DNA from: Betaproteobacteria bacterium
GTDB lineage: Bacteria; Bdellovibrionota_B; Oligoflexia; Silvanigrellales; Silvanigrellaceae
Direction of reading: 5' to 3'
Assembly: GCA_016868315.1 (NCBI GenBank)
Contig: VGHE01000003.1
Location: forward strand, 309,044-373,043
DNA: 64,000 bases
Position numbers and translations under genes: made by a program. Shown piece by piece: positions 26,715 to 36,051 of this stretch. The stretch's first letter is position 1. Each line of letters opens with the position of its first letter. The notes beneath the pieces were generated by a model. That model saw nothing but the letters and a program-made list of their open reading frames with translations. It ran no database searches and was not told the DNA's origin.

Positions 26715-29477
26715 ATGTCTCTCACCTCATTCACTGCATCTGGTTCACGGAGCACAGAAGGTGTGCATCAGCGCTACCTTGCAAATGGCTGCGAGATTTA
26801 CCTCGAACAAGTTGATTTCGCTCCGCTTGTCACTCTTCAGCTGTGGGTCAAAACGGGAAGCATAGACGAATCGCCCTCCGAATTCGGAATGGCACATGTA
26901 CTTGAGCACATGCTCTTCAAAGGCACCGAACGTTTTCCACGCACGGGTGATGTTGCTCGTTTGGTTGAAGCTGCTGGTGGAGAAATCAACGCCTACACAA
27001 CATTCGATCACACGGTATTTTACATCAATGCACCACGCGAATTTGCTTACCAAGGCGCTGAACTGCTGTTTGATGTGGTGTGCTCCAGCCTTCTCGATCA
27101 ACAAGAGCTCGAGCGTGAACTGGAAGTCGTGATCGAAGAAATCCGACGCAGCCGCGACAATCCGTCGGCGCGCCTCAGTCACTCACTGTTTGGAAAAGTG
27201 TTTGCCGACTTTCCCATGGGACGTCCGGTCATAGGATTCGAAGAGGTCGTCAAGACCTTCAACCGAGAAAATCTACGCGAGTTTTATAAGCGCTGGTATA
27301 TTCCTAACAACATGTTTTTCATTGCCGCAGGCGATTTTCACATCGGCGAAATGAATGCTCGCCTTGATTCTTTGGCAAACAATTTTCCACCGCACGGTTT
27401 GCCACAACGCACCTGGGTGCGACAACACACCTGGCCGAAAGGCGATGGCCCGCAGTGCGAAGTCATTCATGGCCCATACCAAGAAACCCGACTGCAATTC
27501 GCAACACCGGCACCCAGCCTCGAGGACGATACAACTCCTGCGTGGGAAATGTTTGCAAGCATTCTTGGCCATGGTGATTCATCGAGACTCTCGCACAGCG
27601 TCAAAGACGAGGCTCAGCTCGTTACAGCCATCGATGCCTCACTTTACACGCCGCGTTTCCCCTATGGATTCTCGGGTTTCGCCTTCTATGGCAGAAGTGA
27701 AAACGCACATTCAGCGATTCATTCAGCCGTCGCAGAAATCGCGCGCCTCGCAAAAGAAGGCCCCACTCCTGCTGAGCTGCAACGCGTTCTCACAGCTGCC
27801 AAGGCTGAAAAAATATACGGCCGAGAAAGTATCGAAGGCCTCGTTCGCAATGTCGGCAGCAACCTACTCACAACCGCACGGCTTGAGTTCGATACCCTTT
27901 TCCTCCAGAAACTTGCCCAGGTGAGCCTGGCTCAGGTGCAAGAGTGTGCGCGCGCTGTTTGTGAGAACATAATTGCAGGAAAAGTTGTGTGTTTGGCTGC
28001 AAGCAATCAAGAACACGCAGACGTAATTGATTCCGCGAATCTCCGCACCACAGTCCTTGCCTGCGCGGAGTCCATCAAAAAGGAACTTCACGCCCAGGAA
28101 CAAAAAACTCTCCGCAGCACTGTTTCATTGAAGTCAAACGTCATCGCCTCGCAGCGAAATCCCGCCATACTGCACACCGAGGTTGACCTTGGCCACTCTG
28201 CGCGCCTGCACTTCAACACACGCTTGGCCAAACGCTTACCGGTCGCAAGCCACGTTCTTGTGTGGAAATGGGGACAACATGAAGAGCCTACAGAAAAGAT
28301 CGGTGTGAATGCATTTCTCGCTCAAATGCTCACTCGCGGCACAACACGCCAATCCTACCGTGCATTCGTCACTGAGCTCGAAGATATGGGCGCCTCAATC
28401 AGCGCCTTCTCCGGAAGAGATCTTTTTGGTCTACGGCTAGATTCTCTCACCGAAGTGCAACCACGCGCCCTGAAAATGATGCTCGACTGCCTGGCACGTC
28501 CCGCAATGGAAAGCGAACAATTTGAACGCGTCATGCGTGAAACCGAGGAAGTTCTTGTGGCGCAAAAGGACAGCCCAGGTTCACGCCTTGGTCGCCTCAA
28601 TGGGTCTTTACTTTACGGTGAACACGTCTACGCCCACCCTCCCTTGGGAACATTGGAAACCCTGAAGAATATCACTCTCGAGGACATTCGGACGCAATGG
28701 CAACGCCTTCTGCTCACCGACTCTTTCGTGCTGTCCGGAGCTGGTGAGTTTTCGAGCGACGAAACTCTCGAGGCGGTTGCCGCAGAGCTGAGTAGCATTG
28801 CTGCTCAACGTGCGCTCCGCAGTCAATCACTGCCTGCGCTTAGAACGCCGCAAGCCGCACCGAAAATGCCGGCACAAGCGCGCATTGGCTTTGATGCACT
28901 TGAGCGCGAGCAAGCACACGTCAGTTTGTCGCTCAGAGCCTATCCGCTCTCAGACAAACGCCGCACAGCTCTCGAGGTTGCCTGCAGCGTACTTGGTGGC
29001 CAGGGTGGACGCCTATTCATGGATCTGCGTGATGCTCAGTCGTTGGCCTACAGTGTAGGCTGCTCACAAACGCCATCTTTGTTTGGGGGCTCGCTGAACA
29101 CTTACATCGGTACAGCAGCTGCAAAAACCCAACAGGCGCTGTTGGGCTTGAAATCGCACCTCGAGAAAATTGCCACCGAGCCCCCGGCACAAGACGAACT
29201 CGACCGTGCTAAGAACTCTTTGTTGGGTGCTCAGAGTCTCGACAGTCAGCATCATCACTACCAGTCTTCTCAGCTCGCCATGAGTGATATTTACGGCCTT
29301 GGGTTCGACAATTTCCTGGGATTCAAAGAACGTGTGGAGGCTGTGACGCAGGAAAGTGTCTCTGCCGCAGTGCATGAGCTGCTTAAGAGCGAATCTCCCT
29401 GCGTTGCTATCATTGGCCCAAACGGAACATGGGTTCCGGAGAGTCAGGACAAACGTATTGGCGAGTGGGAAATCTGA
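26715..29477 (+). CDS. M16-family zinc metallopeptidase with two tandem units
   Basis: 920 residues made of two M16 units. The first (about 20-440) holds the inverted zinc motif HVLEH (61-65) and a downstream Glu in VVIEEIRR (about 141), so it should be catalytic. The second (about 490-915) has the fold, with QMLTRGTTRQSYRAFV and NRLGRLNGSLLYG-like segments, but no HxxEH, as in other M16 proteins where the second half only shapes the chamber. No signal peptide is evident, so it is likely cytoplasmic. ATG 26715 follows AAGGAG at nine bases; an upstream TTG at 26670 extends the frame but is poorly supported. Substrate unknown; family members degrade small peptides. Confidence 0.92.
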   Translation: MSLTSFTASGSRSTEGVHQRYLANGCEIYLEQVDFAPLVTLQLWVKTGSIDESPSEFGMAHVLEHMLFKGTERFPRTGDVARLVEAAGGEINAYTTFDHTVFYINAPREFAYQGAELLFDVVCSSLLDQQELERELEVVIEEIRRSRDNPSARLSHSLFGKVFADFPMGRPVIGFEEVVKTFNRENLREFYKRWYIPNNMFFIAAGDFHIGEMNARLDSLANNFPPHGLPQRTWVRQHTWPKGDGPQCEVIHGPYQETRLQFATPAPSLEDDTTPAWEMFASILGHGDSSRLSHSVKDEAQLVTAIDASLYTPRFPYGFSGFAFYGRSENAHSAIHSAVAEIARLAKEGPTPAELQRVLTAAKAEKIYGRESIEGLVRNVGSNLLTTARLEFDTLFLQKLAQVSLAQVQECARAVCENIIAGKVVCLAASNQEHADVIDSANLRTTVLACAESIKKELHAQEQKTLRSTVSLKSNVIASQRNPAILHTEVDLGHSARLHFNTRLAKRLPVASHVLVWKWGQHEEPTEKIGVNAFLAQMLTRGTTRQSYRAFVTELEDMGASISAFSGRDLFGLRLDSLTEVQPRALKMMLDCLARPAMESEQFERVMRETEEVLVAQKDSPGSRLGRLNGSLLYGEHVYAHPPLGTLETLKNITLEDIRTQWQRLLLTDSFVLSGAGEFSSDETLEAVAAELSSIAAQRALRSQSLPALRTPQAAPKMPAQARIGFDALEREQAHVSLSLRAYPLSDKRRTALEVACSVLGGQGGRLFMDLRDAQSLAYSVGCSQTPSLFGGSLNTYIGTAAAKTQQALLGLKSHLEKIATEPPAQDELDRAKNSLLGAQSLDSQHHHYQSSQLAMSDIYGLGFDNFLGFKERVEAVTQESVSAAVHELLKSESPCVAIIGPNGTWVPESQDKRIGEWEI

Positions 29478-29485
29478 AATTCTAT

Positions 29486-31042
29486 TTAGTCGATGCGTGA
29501 GCTCGCAGTCAGAGCAATGGCTGACAAACCCATCAGCGTGACCTGAGCCACGCCACCGCGCACCTCGATACGCGCACCTTTGCACCCTGGTTCCGAGTTC
29601 TTTTTGCCGCCATCAAGGATGTTGCAATAGCTCCCGTCAGCGAGGGATGTGGGGAGTGTGACCGCCACTGGCTTGGATTCAATATTCAACGCAAACCATC
29701 CCTTTTCGCCCCGCGAAAACGCGATTTGTCCGCCAGAAGAGCTGCTCCACCAGCGCCCCAAAGGTGCTCCATCCACCTCTTTGCGAAAACCAACCATTGC
29801 GAGAAGACCCGGGGCACGGTGCTCACAAATCCACGAGCCTTTCCCGCAGCGAGACCCTCCCATCTCTGTGTACACGGGCAGAGTTTCACCGGTGGATGTT
29901 GCAGGTGGGCCATCTGAGTCACGCACAAAGTCGTAGCTACTCATGAGGCCAACGGTTCCGTAATTGAAGGCCAGAAGGAACATGTTTGCCAGTGTGTGCA
30001 GTGCACCATCGCGGTAGGTGAGCACCCAACCGCCACCACCATGTCCCCGCTGATTGTCATGGTTGTCAGTGAAAACAACCGACTGCCTTGAAGGCAAGAA
30101 GCCCCAAGATTCACCCATGGACTCAAGCACGGAGAGGTTGCCTCGGCGAAACAAAGAGGCCAAAGCGAGCCCAACGCGGAACTCAGTAACCGAACCGGCG
30201 CTGAGGTACTCCGAGGAGGAGATAGGCTCACCACCCTGATCGATGACTTCCTGAAAGATATAAACAGATTTATCGAGCTTGTTGACGATTGCCGAAACGT
30301 CGCTTGCGAGCATGTGTTTGGCAGCATCGATGCGGAACCCGTTGATGCCGATGCGGACTTGTTCGTTTAGGAAACCCGCGATTTTGTTACGAACAGATTC
30401 CGACCCTGTGTTCAAGTCGGCCAGACCAAGCAATTCACAGTTCTGAACTTCCCACCGATCTTGATAGTTGCGAATCACGTTGTCAGAGTAGCGACCGCAG
30501 TGGTGAAAGTCGGGATACGTAAACAAACCTGGGTAAAAATAGCGCGAGTAGGTTGTTCCCGCGGAACCAGTTTCGCTCTGGTTGAAGGGAAGAGTTTGCG
30601 CCATGTGGTTGATGACAGCGTCGGAAATGACATCCACACCAGCGCGATGACAACGCTCAACCATTTCCACGAACTCAGCGCGAGTGCCGCTGCGACTCTC
30701 AAGTTTGTAACTGACAGGCTGGTATCTTTGGAACCAGGGACTCCCTGGCATGATGCGATGCTCTTGTGGGGGTGAAATCTGAACCGCATCGATTCCGGCC
30801 GGGCCGAGAACCTTTTCGCACTCAAGGGCGATGTCTTTCCAAGTCCATTCAAACAGGTGAACGTAGGCCGAATGAGAAGGTACCGCGCGCACGCGCGCCA
30901 TGCTGGTGCGCTCTGTAAGCTGCGCATCTGAAGGCACAGCCAAACGCGAGCAGCCCATAAGCAGCCCGCATGCAACAAGACTTCCAAGCAATGTCGAGGC
31001 GATATTTGATAATCGTGTAAACGACAAAGCCAGCTCCCCCAC
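29486..31042 (-). CDS. Secreted lipoprotein alpha-amylase, animal-type GH13
   Basis: 518 residues. A lipoprotein signal (lipobox LLMGC, Cys 31) precedes a GH13 barrel. Catalytic residues are Asp 239 (GFRIDAAKH), Glu 265 (FQEVIDQGG) and Asp 329 (TDNHDNQRGHG). The opening VHLFEWTWKDIALECE and SPPQEH match animal and Pseudoalteromonas alpha-amylases, not typical bacterial ones. The chloride ligands Arg 237 and Asn 327 are kept, but the third position (Arg/Lys 337 in pig or Pseudoalteromonas enzyme) falls on Gly 365 by my alignment, which predicts chloride independence. A C-terminal beta domain follows. It hydrolyses alpha-1,4-glucan outside the inner membrane. Convergent with the M16 gene, only eight bases away. 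Confidence 0.9.
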   Translation of the reverse strand: MGELALSFTRLSNIASTLLGSLVACGLLMGCSRLAVPSDAQLTERTSMARVRAVPSHSAYVHLFEWTWKDIALECEKVLGPAGIDAVQISPPQEHRIMPGSPWFQRYQPVSYKLESRSGTRAEFVEMVERCHRAGVDVISDAVINHMAQTLPFNQSETGSAGTTYSRYFYPGLFTYPDFHHCGRYSDNVIRNYQDRWEVQNCELLGLADLNTGSESVRNKIAGFLNEQVRIGINGFRIDAAKHMLASDVSAIVNKLDKSVYIFQEVIDQGGEPISSSEYLSAGSVTEFRVGLALASLFRRGNLSVLESMGESWGFLPSRQSVVFTDNHDNQRGHGGGGWVLTYRDGALHTLANMFLLAFNYGTVGLMSSYDFVRDSDGPPATSTGETLPVYTEMGGSRCGKGSWICEHRAPGLLAMVGFRKEVDGAPLGRWWSSSSGGQIAFSRGEKGWFALNIESKPVAVTLPTSLADGSYCNILDGGKKNSEPGCKGARIEVRGGVAQVTLMGLSAIALTASSRID

Positions 31043-31155
31043 TACGCTTCCCTGGTAGCCAAATGTCAGCGTGACACTAGATCAATTTTGGACTGACGGC
31101 CAGTCCTCTTCTCAAATTTTTATCGATATGGGTAATAAATTAACTTTATTGACAT

Positions 31156-32175
31156 TTATTTGTACACAAAATCAACAAAATTGTTGTCTAAGGAGAAATG
31201 CTCGGGAGTCCAGCAGGCTGTGTCGACCGCCCAATCACATCTCTCCTTGGCATTCCAGGTGCGCTGGCGTCGGACATACTGCCAAGTCAGCGTTGCAACC
31301 CGCTCTGTGAGGTCGTGGGCACTGGCGCGCCTCAATTCTCCGAGGCTGTCCGGAAGAGGAGCGGCTGAAGTCTCAAAAGCCGAGAGCCACGCCCAAATTT
31401 CCCGATAACCAATTGCCTTGAGAGCCTGACTATTCAAGATTAATTCAGCGAATTGAGCTTGCAGCGCAACGACTTCTTCAACCCAACCGTGGCTGAACAT
31501 TTCCTCAATTCGTCCGCTGATGCGACTTTTTAGAATGGAGTCTTCGCAATCGACGTGGATTACAAAGGTCTCGCCAAGACGCTGCTGCTCACTGAGTTTC
31601 TCTGATTTTGTGAATAATGATTGGGTAGAAACGCCTTCGGGAAGCTGAAAAATAATTTCCAAAGCGCGTTCAATACGTGTTTTATCGTTCGGGTGAAGTT
31701 GTGCCGCACGCTCCGAATCAAGCGCTGTCAGCCAACGGTGCAGCTCGGGCCAGCCCCACGCCTCTGCGGCAGAGCGGAACATCTTTCGCAACTCATCGTT
31801 TCGAGGAGGAAGCGGATCGAGGCCATGCAGAACAGAGCGCAGGTACAGGCCACTTCCACCAACGCACACGGGGAGATGACTGCGCGCAGCAATTTCTCTG
31901 CACTTCTGCCAGACAAATTCGGCATAACGCACGGCATCCATAGTTTCGAGAGGATCAAGAATGTCTATACCATGATAGCGAAATCGCACCCGCTCTGCAG
32001 GTGAAGGCTTCGCTGTTCCTGCTGTGACACCCCGATAGAATTGAAATGCATCTATGTTCACGAGCTCGCACGTCTGCCCTTGTGCCTCCAGACGCTCTGC
32101 GAGCAGATGGGCAAGTGCAGTTTTTCCGGTTGCCGTTGCACCCACGACGAAAACGGCTTTTTCGAATTTACGCAT
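31156..32175 (-). CDS. miaA: tRNA dimethylallyltransferase
   Basis: 339 residues. MiaA adds the dimethylallyl group to A37 of tRNAs that read UNN codons. The P-loop is VVGATATGKTALA, followed by VNIDAFQFYRG, TAKPSPAERVRFRYHGIDILDP and VCVGGSGLYLRSVLHGL, all classical MiaA blocks. The region for tRNA binding includes LKAIGYREIWAWL and a C-terminal YVRRQRTW (the QxxWF-like end). ATG 32175 is chosen with GAGGA seven bases before it; the frame is open further upstream into mutL. It follows mutL with ten bases between stop and start, the common mutL-miaA order. Confidence 0.95.
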   Translation of the reverse strand: MRKFEKAVFVVGATATGKTALAHLLAERLEAQGQTCELVNIDAFQFYRGVTAGTAKPSPAERVRFRYHGIDILDPLETMDAVRYAEFVWQKCREIAARSHLPVCVGGSGLYLRSVLHGLDPLPPRNDELRKMFRSAAEAWGWPELHRWLTALDSERAAQLHPNDKTRIERALEIIFQLPEGVSTQSLFTKSEKLSEQQRLGETFVIHVDCEDSILKSRISGRIEEMFSHGWVEEVVALQAQFAELILNSQALKAIGYREIWAWLSAFETSAAPLPDSLGELRRASAHDLTERVATLTWQYVRRQRTWNAKERCDWAVDTACWTPEHFSLDNNFVDFVYK

Positions 32176-32185
32176 CACAGTGTCC

Positions 32186-34180
32186 TCAGATTCGCGAAAA
32201 CCACTGAGCAACATCGTGAGCAGACCAGCGGCGCCAAACAGGTCGACCGTGAGGACAATGAGCAAAGAAGTCCACTTCGGCGCCGCGCAAGAGAAGCCGG
32301 CGCACGAGTTCTGGGTTCATAGGGTCACCGCTACGCACAGCGCTATGACAAGCCACTGTTGCCAGATGCAAATGAAAAAGTTCTTTGCGGCTGAGGTTGG
32401 CCGGCCGCACACCAACCTCGAGCCACTCTTGGGCTTGCCTTCGCGCTCGCTGAACCAATGGATGCGCCTCAGCAGAAGCAAAACCTTTTATAGCCAACAA
32501 CCGTGCAACTACGTCATCGAAAAGTGCTGCTGCACGATTAAAGTCGACCTGCGTGGGGGTGGAGTGAACCGCGATACTGCGGTTGGCGAGAACCTCAATT
32601 TCAAAGCCAAGGTGAGCAAGGTTCCTTTCTTCCTCCTGGAGAATCTCAGTGAGAACTGGCGGCACAGGAACAATAAGCGGCGCCAGAAGCGATTGCCGAG
32701 CCAATCCTTGACCGCCCTCGAGTTGCAGACTCAATTCTTCAAATAACACACGCTCATGAAAAGCATGCTGATCGACAACCAACAAATCACCTTGAGCCTC
32801 AAAAAGCAGGTAACAATTCTTATATTGTCCAAGGTAATCTGCGCGCGAAAGCGGATGTCCGGAATTGGCATCTTGTCCGGAAAAAATTTCAGGCTCTGCC
32901 ATTCGCTCAGTTACGCCCGAAAAGAGCGAAGCAGATTCCTGTGCGGTGGAAACTCCCCCGCCAGTGTTCCCCGCGAGCATGGTGTGGGTATTGCGCACTT
33001 GTGCCGGAATTTGAGAGTGCAGGCGCGGAACATTTTGGCCAGAAAATTGAGGCGCGCTTGGGAGCGGGTTTTGAGTGGGGAGCGGGGTTCGGCTCTGAGC
33101 AAATTTGTCGTCGAGCCAGTTTTCACGTCGCATCTCTGGCTGAACCCGCACAATGGTTTCTGCCGTGGGCAACGTACTGAGCATTTGATTTTGTGTGGTA
33201 CGACGCAGGTCAGACTGCAATGCAATGGTCACTAAATCCTGCACCAGCGGTGCATCGTTGAAGCGAATCTCTGTCTTGTTGGGATGTGCATTGACATCCA
33301 CCAAAGCCGGATCCACTGTAACAAAAAGAACACACGCAGGTACCAATCCTTTCATGGTCAGCCCCGTGTATCCAGACAGAACGCCATTGCGAACAATGCG
33401 ATCTTTTACCAGTCGACCATTGACAAAGGTTGTAAAGTAGCGCGGAACCGGTCGCGCAAGATCGGGCTTTTGAACGAATCCCTCAAGCCTGAATGCACCT
33501 TTCTCAAAGTTCACTGGAACGTACTCGGCAGCCTCGGGTCCGAGAATCGATTTAAAGCGTTCTGCGAGACTTTCTGCAGGAGCAAAATTCAAAATTTCTC
33601 GGCCATTGTGACTCAGACGCAAACCAACTCGAAAATAGGCGAATGCCATCGCCTGCACAGTCTCAAGAATATGTCCCAATTCAGTGGCTGTTGCCCTCAA
33701 AAACTTTTTGCGGGCAGGAACGTTAATAAACAGATCACGCACGACAATCTCGGTTCCAACCGGCATGCCGCACATCCGCGGGGGCGCTTTGACACCATCA
33801 CGCACTTGAATTTCAAGCCCGGTTGAATCGCAGCTCCGCCGTGTTCGCAGGGTAAAATCCGAGACGGCAGCGATACTGGGCAGTGCTTCACCGCGAAAAC
33901 CGAAGGTCGATAGATTGTTGAGGTCATCGACGTGGGCAAGCTTGCTGGTTGCATGTCTCTCGAGTGCCAACTCTGCATCATCGGGAGACATTCCTGTTCC
34001 ATTATCAACGATTCGAACAAGCTGTCGGCCACCATCAAGAAGCTCTATTTCTATTTCCTGCGCCTGTGCGTCGAGTGCATTTTCCAGCAACTCTTTCACC
34101 ACACTTGCAGGACGCTCTACAACCTCACCTGCCTTGATCTGATTGATGACGTGCTCGGGCAATTTGCGAACAACAGACAT
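32186..34180 (-). CDS. mutL: DNA mismatch repair protein MutL with endonuclease motif
   Basis: 664 residues. The N-terminal GHKL ATPase has ELLENALDAQA, DNGTGM, and TSKL...FGFRGEALPSIAAVS. The C-terminal part carries DQHAFHERVLFE, matching DQHA(X)2E(X)4E, plus ACHSAVRSG and CPHGRP, the metal-binding motifs of nicking MutL proteins. So this MutL should cut DNA itself and the cell need not use MutH. A Pro/Gln-rich linker (about 340-440) joins the halves. Divergent from fadD with 87 bases between; upstream of miaA in one transcript. No mutS is in the window. Confidence 0.96.
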   Translation of the reverse strand: MSVVRKLPEHVINQIKAGEVVERPASVVKELLENALDAQAQEIEIELLDGGRQLVRIVDNGTGMSPDDAELALERHATSKLAHVDDLNNLSTFGFRGEALPSIAAVSDFTLRTRRSCDSTGLEIQVRDGVKAPPRMCGMPVGTEIVVRDLFINVPARKKFLRATATELGHILETVQAMAFAYFRVGLRLSHNGREILNFAPAESLAERFKSILGPEAAEYVPVNFEKGAFRLEGFVQKPDLARPVPRYFTTFVNGRLVKDRIVRNGVLSGYTGLTMKGLVPACVLFVTVDPALVDVNAHPNKTEIRFNDAPLVQDLVTIALQSDLRRTTQNQMLSTLPTAETIVRVQPEMRRENWLDDKFAQSRTPLPTQNPLPSAPQFSGQNVPRLHSQIPAQVRNTHTMLAGNTGGGVSTAQESASLFSGVTERMAEPEIFSGQDANSGHPLSRADYLGQYKNCYLLFEAQGDLLVVDQHAFHERVLFEELSLQLEGGQGLARQSLLAPLIVPVPPVLTEILQEEERNLAHLGFEIEVLANRSIAVHSTPTQVDFNRAAALFDDVVARLLAIKGFASAEAHPLVQRARRQAQEWLEVGVRPANLSRKELFHLHLATVACHSAVRSGDPMNPELVRRLLLRGAEVDFFAHCPHGRPVWRRWSAHDVAQWFSRI

Positions 34181-34267
34181 GACAATTCCTCAGCTTTGCG
34201 GGACGCTCAGGCTTTGATAACCTGTTGGCACCGAAAACTGAAGCCCCAATGGAAGGAGCCTCGCCCC

Positions 34268-36049
34268 ATGACGCAATCGAATGCTGCATCCCCTTATGTG
34301 AACAAGCCCTGGCTTTCCGCGTATGCAAAGGGTGTAAAGCCCGAAATTCCGAACATTCCGTATGAAAACATCGGCGCCATGATCTCGAGCTCCGCGCAAC
34401 GCTTTTCCGCAAGGACAGCGTTTTATACCTGCCTCCCCAATGGCATGCAGGGTCACGTCAGCTTTGCGGAAGTTGAAAGCTACTCCAACCAGTTTGCTGC
34501 ATTTCTAATCAAAGAGCTTCAGCTGCAGAAGGGCGACCGCGTTGCCATCCAGATGCCTAACTGCATTGCCTACCCGATTGCTCTGTTTGGAATCCTCAAG
34601 GCCGGATGCGTCGTGGTGAACGTCAACCCACTCTACACCGACCGCGAGATGGAGCACGCCTTCAACGACAGCGGCGCAACAGTGCTCATCATCATTGACA
34701 TGTTTGCCGACAAACTTCCGCGCGTCCTTCCGAAAACAGGAATCAAACACGTCATCACCGTGAGCCTTGCCGACTTTTTTCCGGTTCACCTCAAGTTGCT
34801 TATCAAAACCCTCTTAAAGCTAAAGAAACAGGTTCCTATCTGCACTGTTCCACACCTGCCCTTCCCGGCAGCTCTGGCCGCAGGCCAGACCCGAATGGCG
34901 CAGACCGAAACTGCATGGGCACGCGCAGGCGCACAGGGTGGCCAAAAAGCACTCACGCTCCCGAGTGTCACGCTCGACGACCTGGCAGCCTTGCAATACA
35001 CCGGCGGCACCACAGGAGTCAGTAAAGGTGCGATGCTTACGCACCGCAACCTGCTGTCGAACGTCTACCAGATCCTTGAATTCGCAAAAACCACAATCAC
35101 GACCGGTGAAGAAACAATCATCACAGCGCTGCCGCTATACCACATATTTGCTTTCTCAGTGAACTGCTTGTCCTTCTTCGAAGAGGGTGCAACAAACGTT
35201 CTGATTCCAAGTCCACGTCCAATGAGCAATCTCAAAAAGCCATTCGAAAAACACCAAATCACTTGGATGACAGGTGTGAACACATTGTTCAACGCACTCA
35301 CCAACGAGCCATGGTTCGTGCAAAATCCTCCCAAGAAAATGAAAATGTCCATTGCGGGTGGTGCAGCGCTGCTCTCATCGACGGCAGAAAAGTGGGCAAA
35401 AACAGTCGGCACGGCCGTTGTCGAAGGCTATGGACTCACCGAATCAAGTCCTGTGCTTACATTCAACCCGATTGGCGGCAAGGTGAAAAAAGACGGTATC
35501 GGCGTGCCAATGCCCTCAACTGAAATTCGTCTTGTAGATGACAACGGCAAAGAGGTTGGAATTGGCGAGCCAGGGGAACTGATTGCGCGTGGTCCGCAGA
35601 TTATGGCTGGCTACTGGAAACGTGCCGAGGAAACCGCGAAGACCATCAAAGATGGTTGGCTCTGCACCGGTGACGTTGCCGTAATGGATGCAGATGGCTT
35701 CTTCAAGATCGTTGACCGCAAGAAAGACATGATTCTCGTTTCCGGTTTCAACGTTTATCCGAACGAAGTCGAAGATTGTATTGCAAAACATCCAGAAGTG
35801 GTTGAAGTGGCTGTTATCGGTATTCCCGATGGTCAGTCAGGAGAAGCAGTGAAAGCATACGTTGTTCCGCGCTCGCCGAACCTCACACAAGACGCTCTGC
35901 GTGCGCACTGCAAAGAAATGCTCACGGCCTACAAAGTCCCACGTGTTGTCGAGTTCCGCAAAGAACTGCCCAAAACGCCGATCGGCAAAATCCTGCGCAA
36001 GGATCTTCGCGCAGAATTCCTGGCTCAACAACAAGGTAAAAACGTCTAA
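34268..36049 (+). CDS. fadD: Long-chain fatty acid CoA ligase
   Basis: 593 residues. An adenylate-forming enzyme that activates fatty acids to acyl-CoA for beta-oxidation or lipid synthesis. The AMP-binding P-loop is YTGGTTGVSKGAMLTHRNL; the A5 motif is EGYGLTESSP. WLCTGDVAVMDADGFFKIVDR and KDMILVSGFNVYPNEVED are the FadD-type signatures, and the C-terminal lysine lies in KTPIGKILRKDL. The frame extends into mutL upstream, but ATG 34268 has AAGGAG nine bases before it. The addB-like gene starts two bases after its stop, so fadD, addB and addA may be one transcript. Confidence 0.93.
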   Translation: MTQSNAASPYVNKPWLSAYAKGVKPEIPNIPYENIGAMISSSAQRFSARTAFYTCLPNGMQGHVSFAEVESYSNQFAAFLIKELQLQKGDRVAIQMPNCIAYPIALFGILKAGCVVVNVNPLYTDREMEHAFNDSGATVLIIIDMFADKLPRVLPKTGIKHVITVSLADFFPVHLKLLIKTLLKLKKQVPICTVPHLPFPAALAAGQTRMAQTETAWARAGAQGGQKALTLPSVTLDDLAALQYTGGTTGVSKGAMLTHRNLLSNVYQILEFAKTTITTGEETIITALPLYHIFAFSVNCLSFFEEGATNVLIPSPRPMSNLKKPFEKHQITWMTGVNTLFNALTNEPWFVQNPPKKMKMSIAGGAALLSSTAEKWAKTVGTAVVEGYGLTESSPVLTFNPIGGKVKKDGIGVPMPSTEIRLVDDNGKEVGIGEPGELIARGPQIMAGYWKRAEETAKTIKDGWLCTGDVAVMDADGFFKIVDRKKDMILVSGFNVYPNEVEDCIAKHPEVVEVAVIGIPDGQSGEAVKAYVVPRSPNLTQDALRAHCKEMLTAYKVPRVVEFRKELPKTPIGKILRKDLRAEFLAQQQGKNV

Positions 36050-36051
36050 TC

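Noticed and set aside
31149-31161. TTGACATTTATTT repeated at 5571 and 31149 as a mobile or regulatory repeat
   Set aside because: The match is short and AT-rich, one copy lies at the 3' end of miaA, and the flanks are unrelated.
32054-32746. 230-codon plus-strand frame opposite mutL
   Set aside because: It lies fully antisense to conserved mutL and miaA, with Cys/Arg/Ser-rich shadow composition and no ribosome site.
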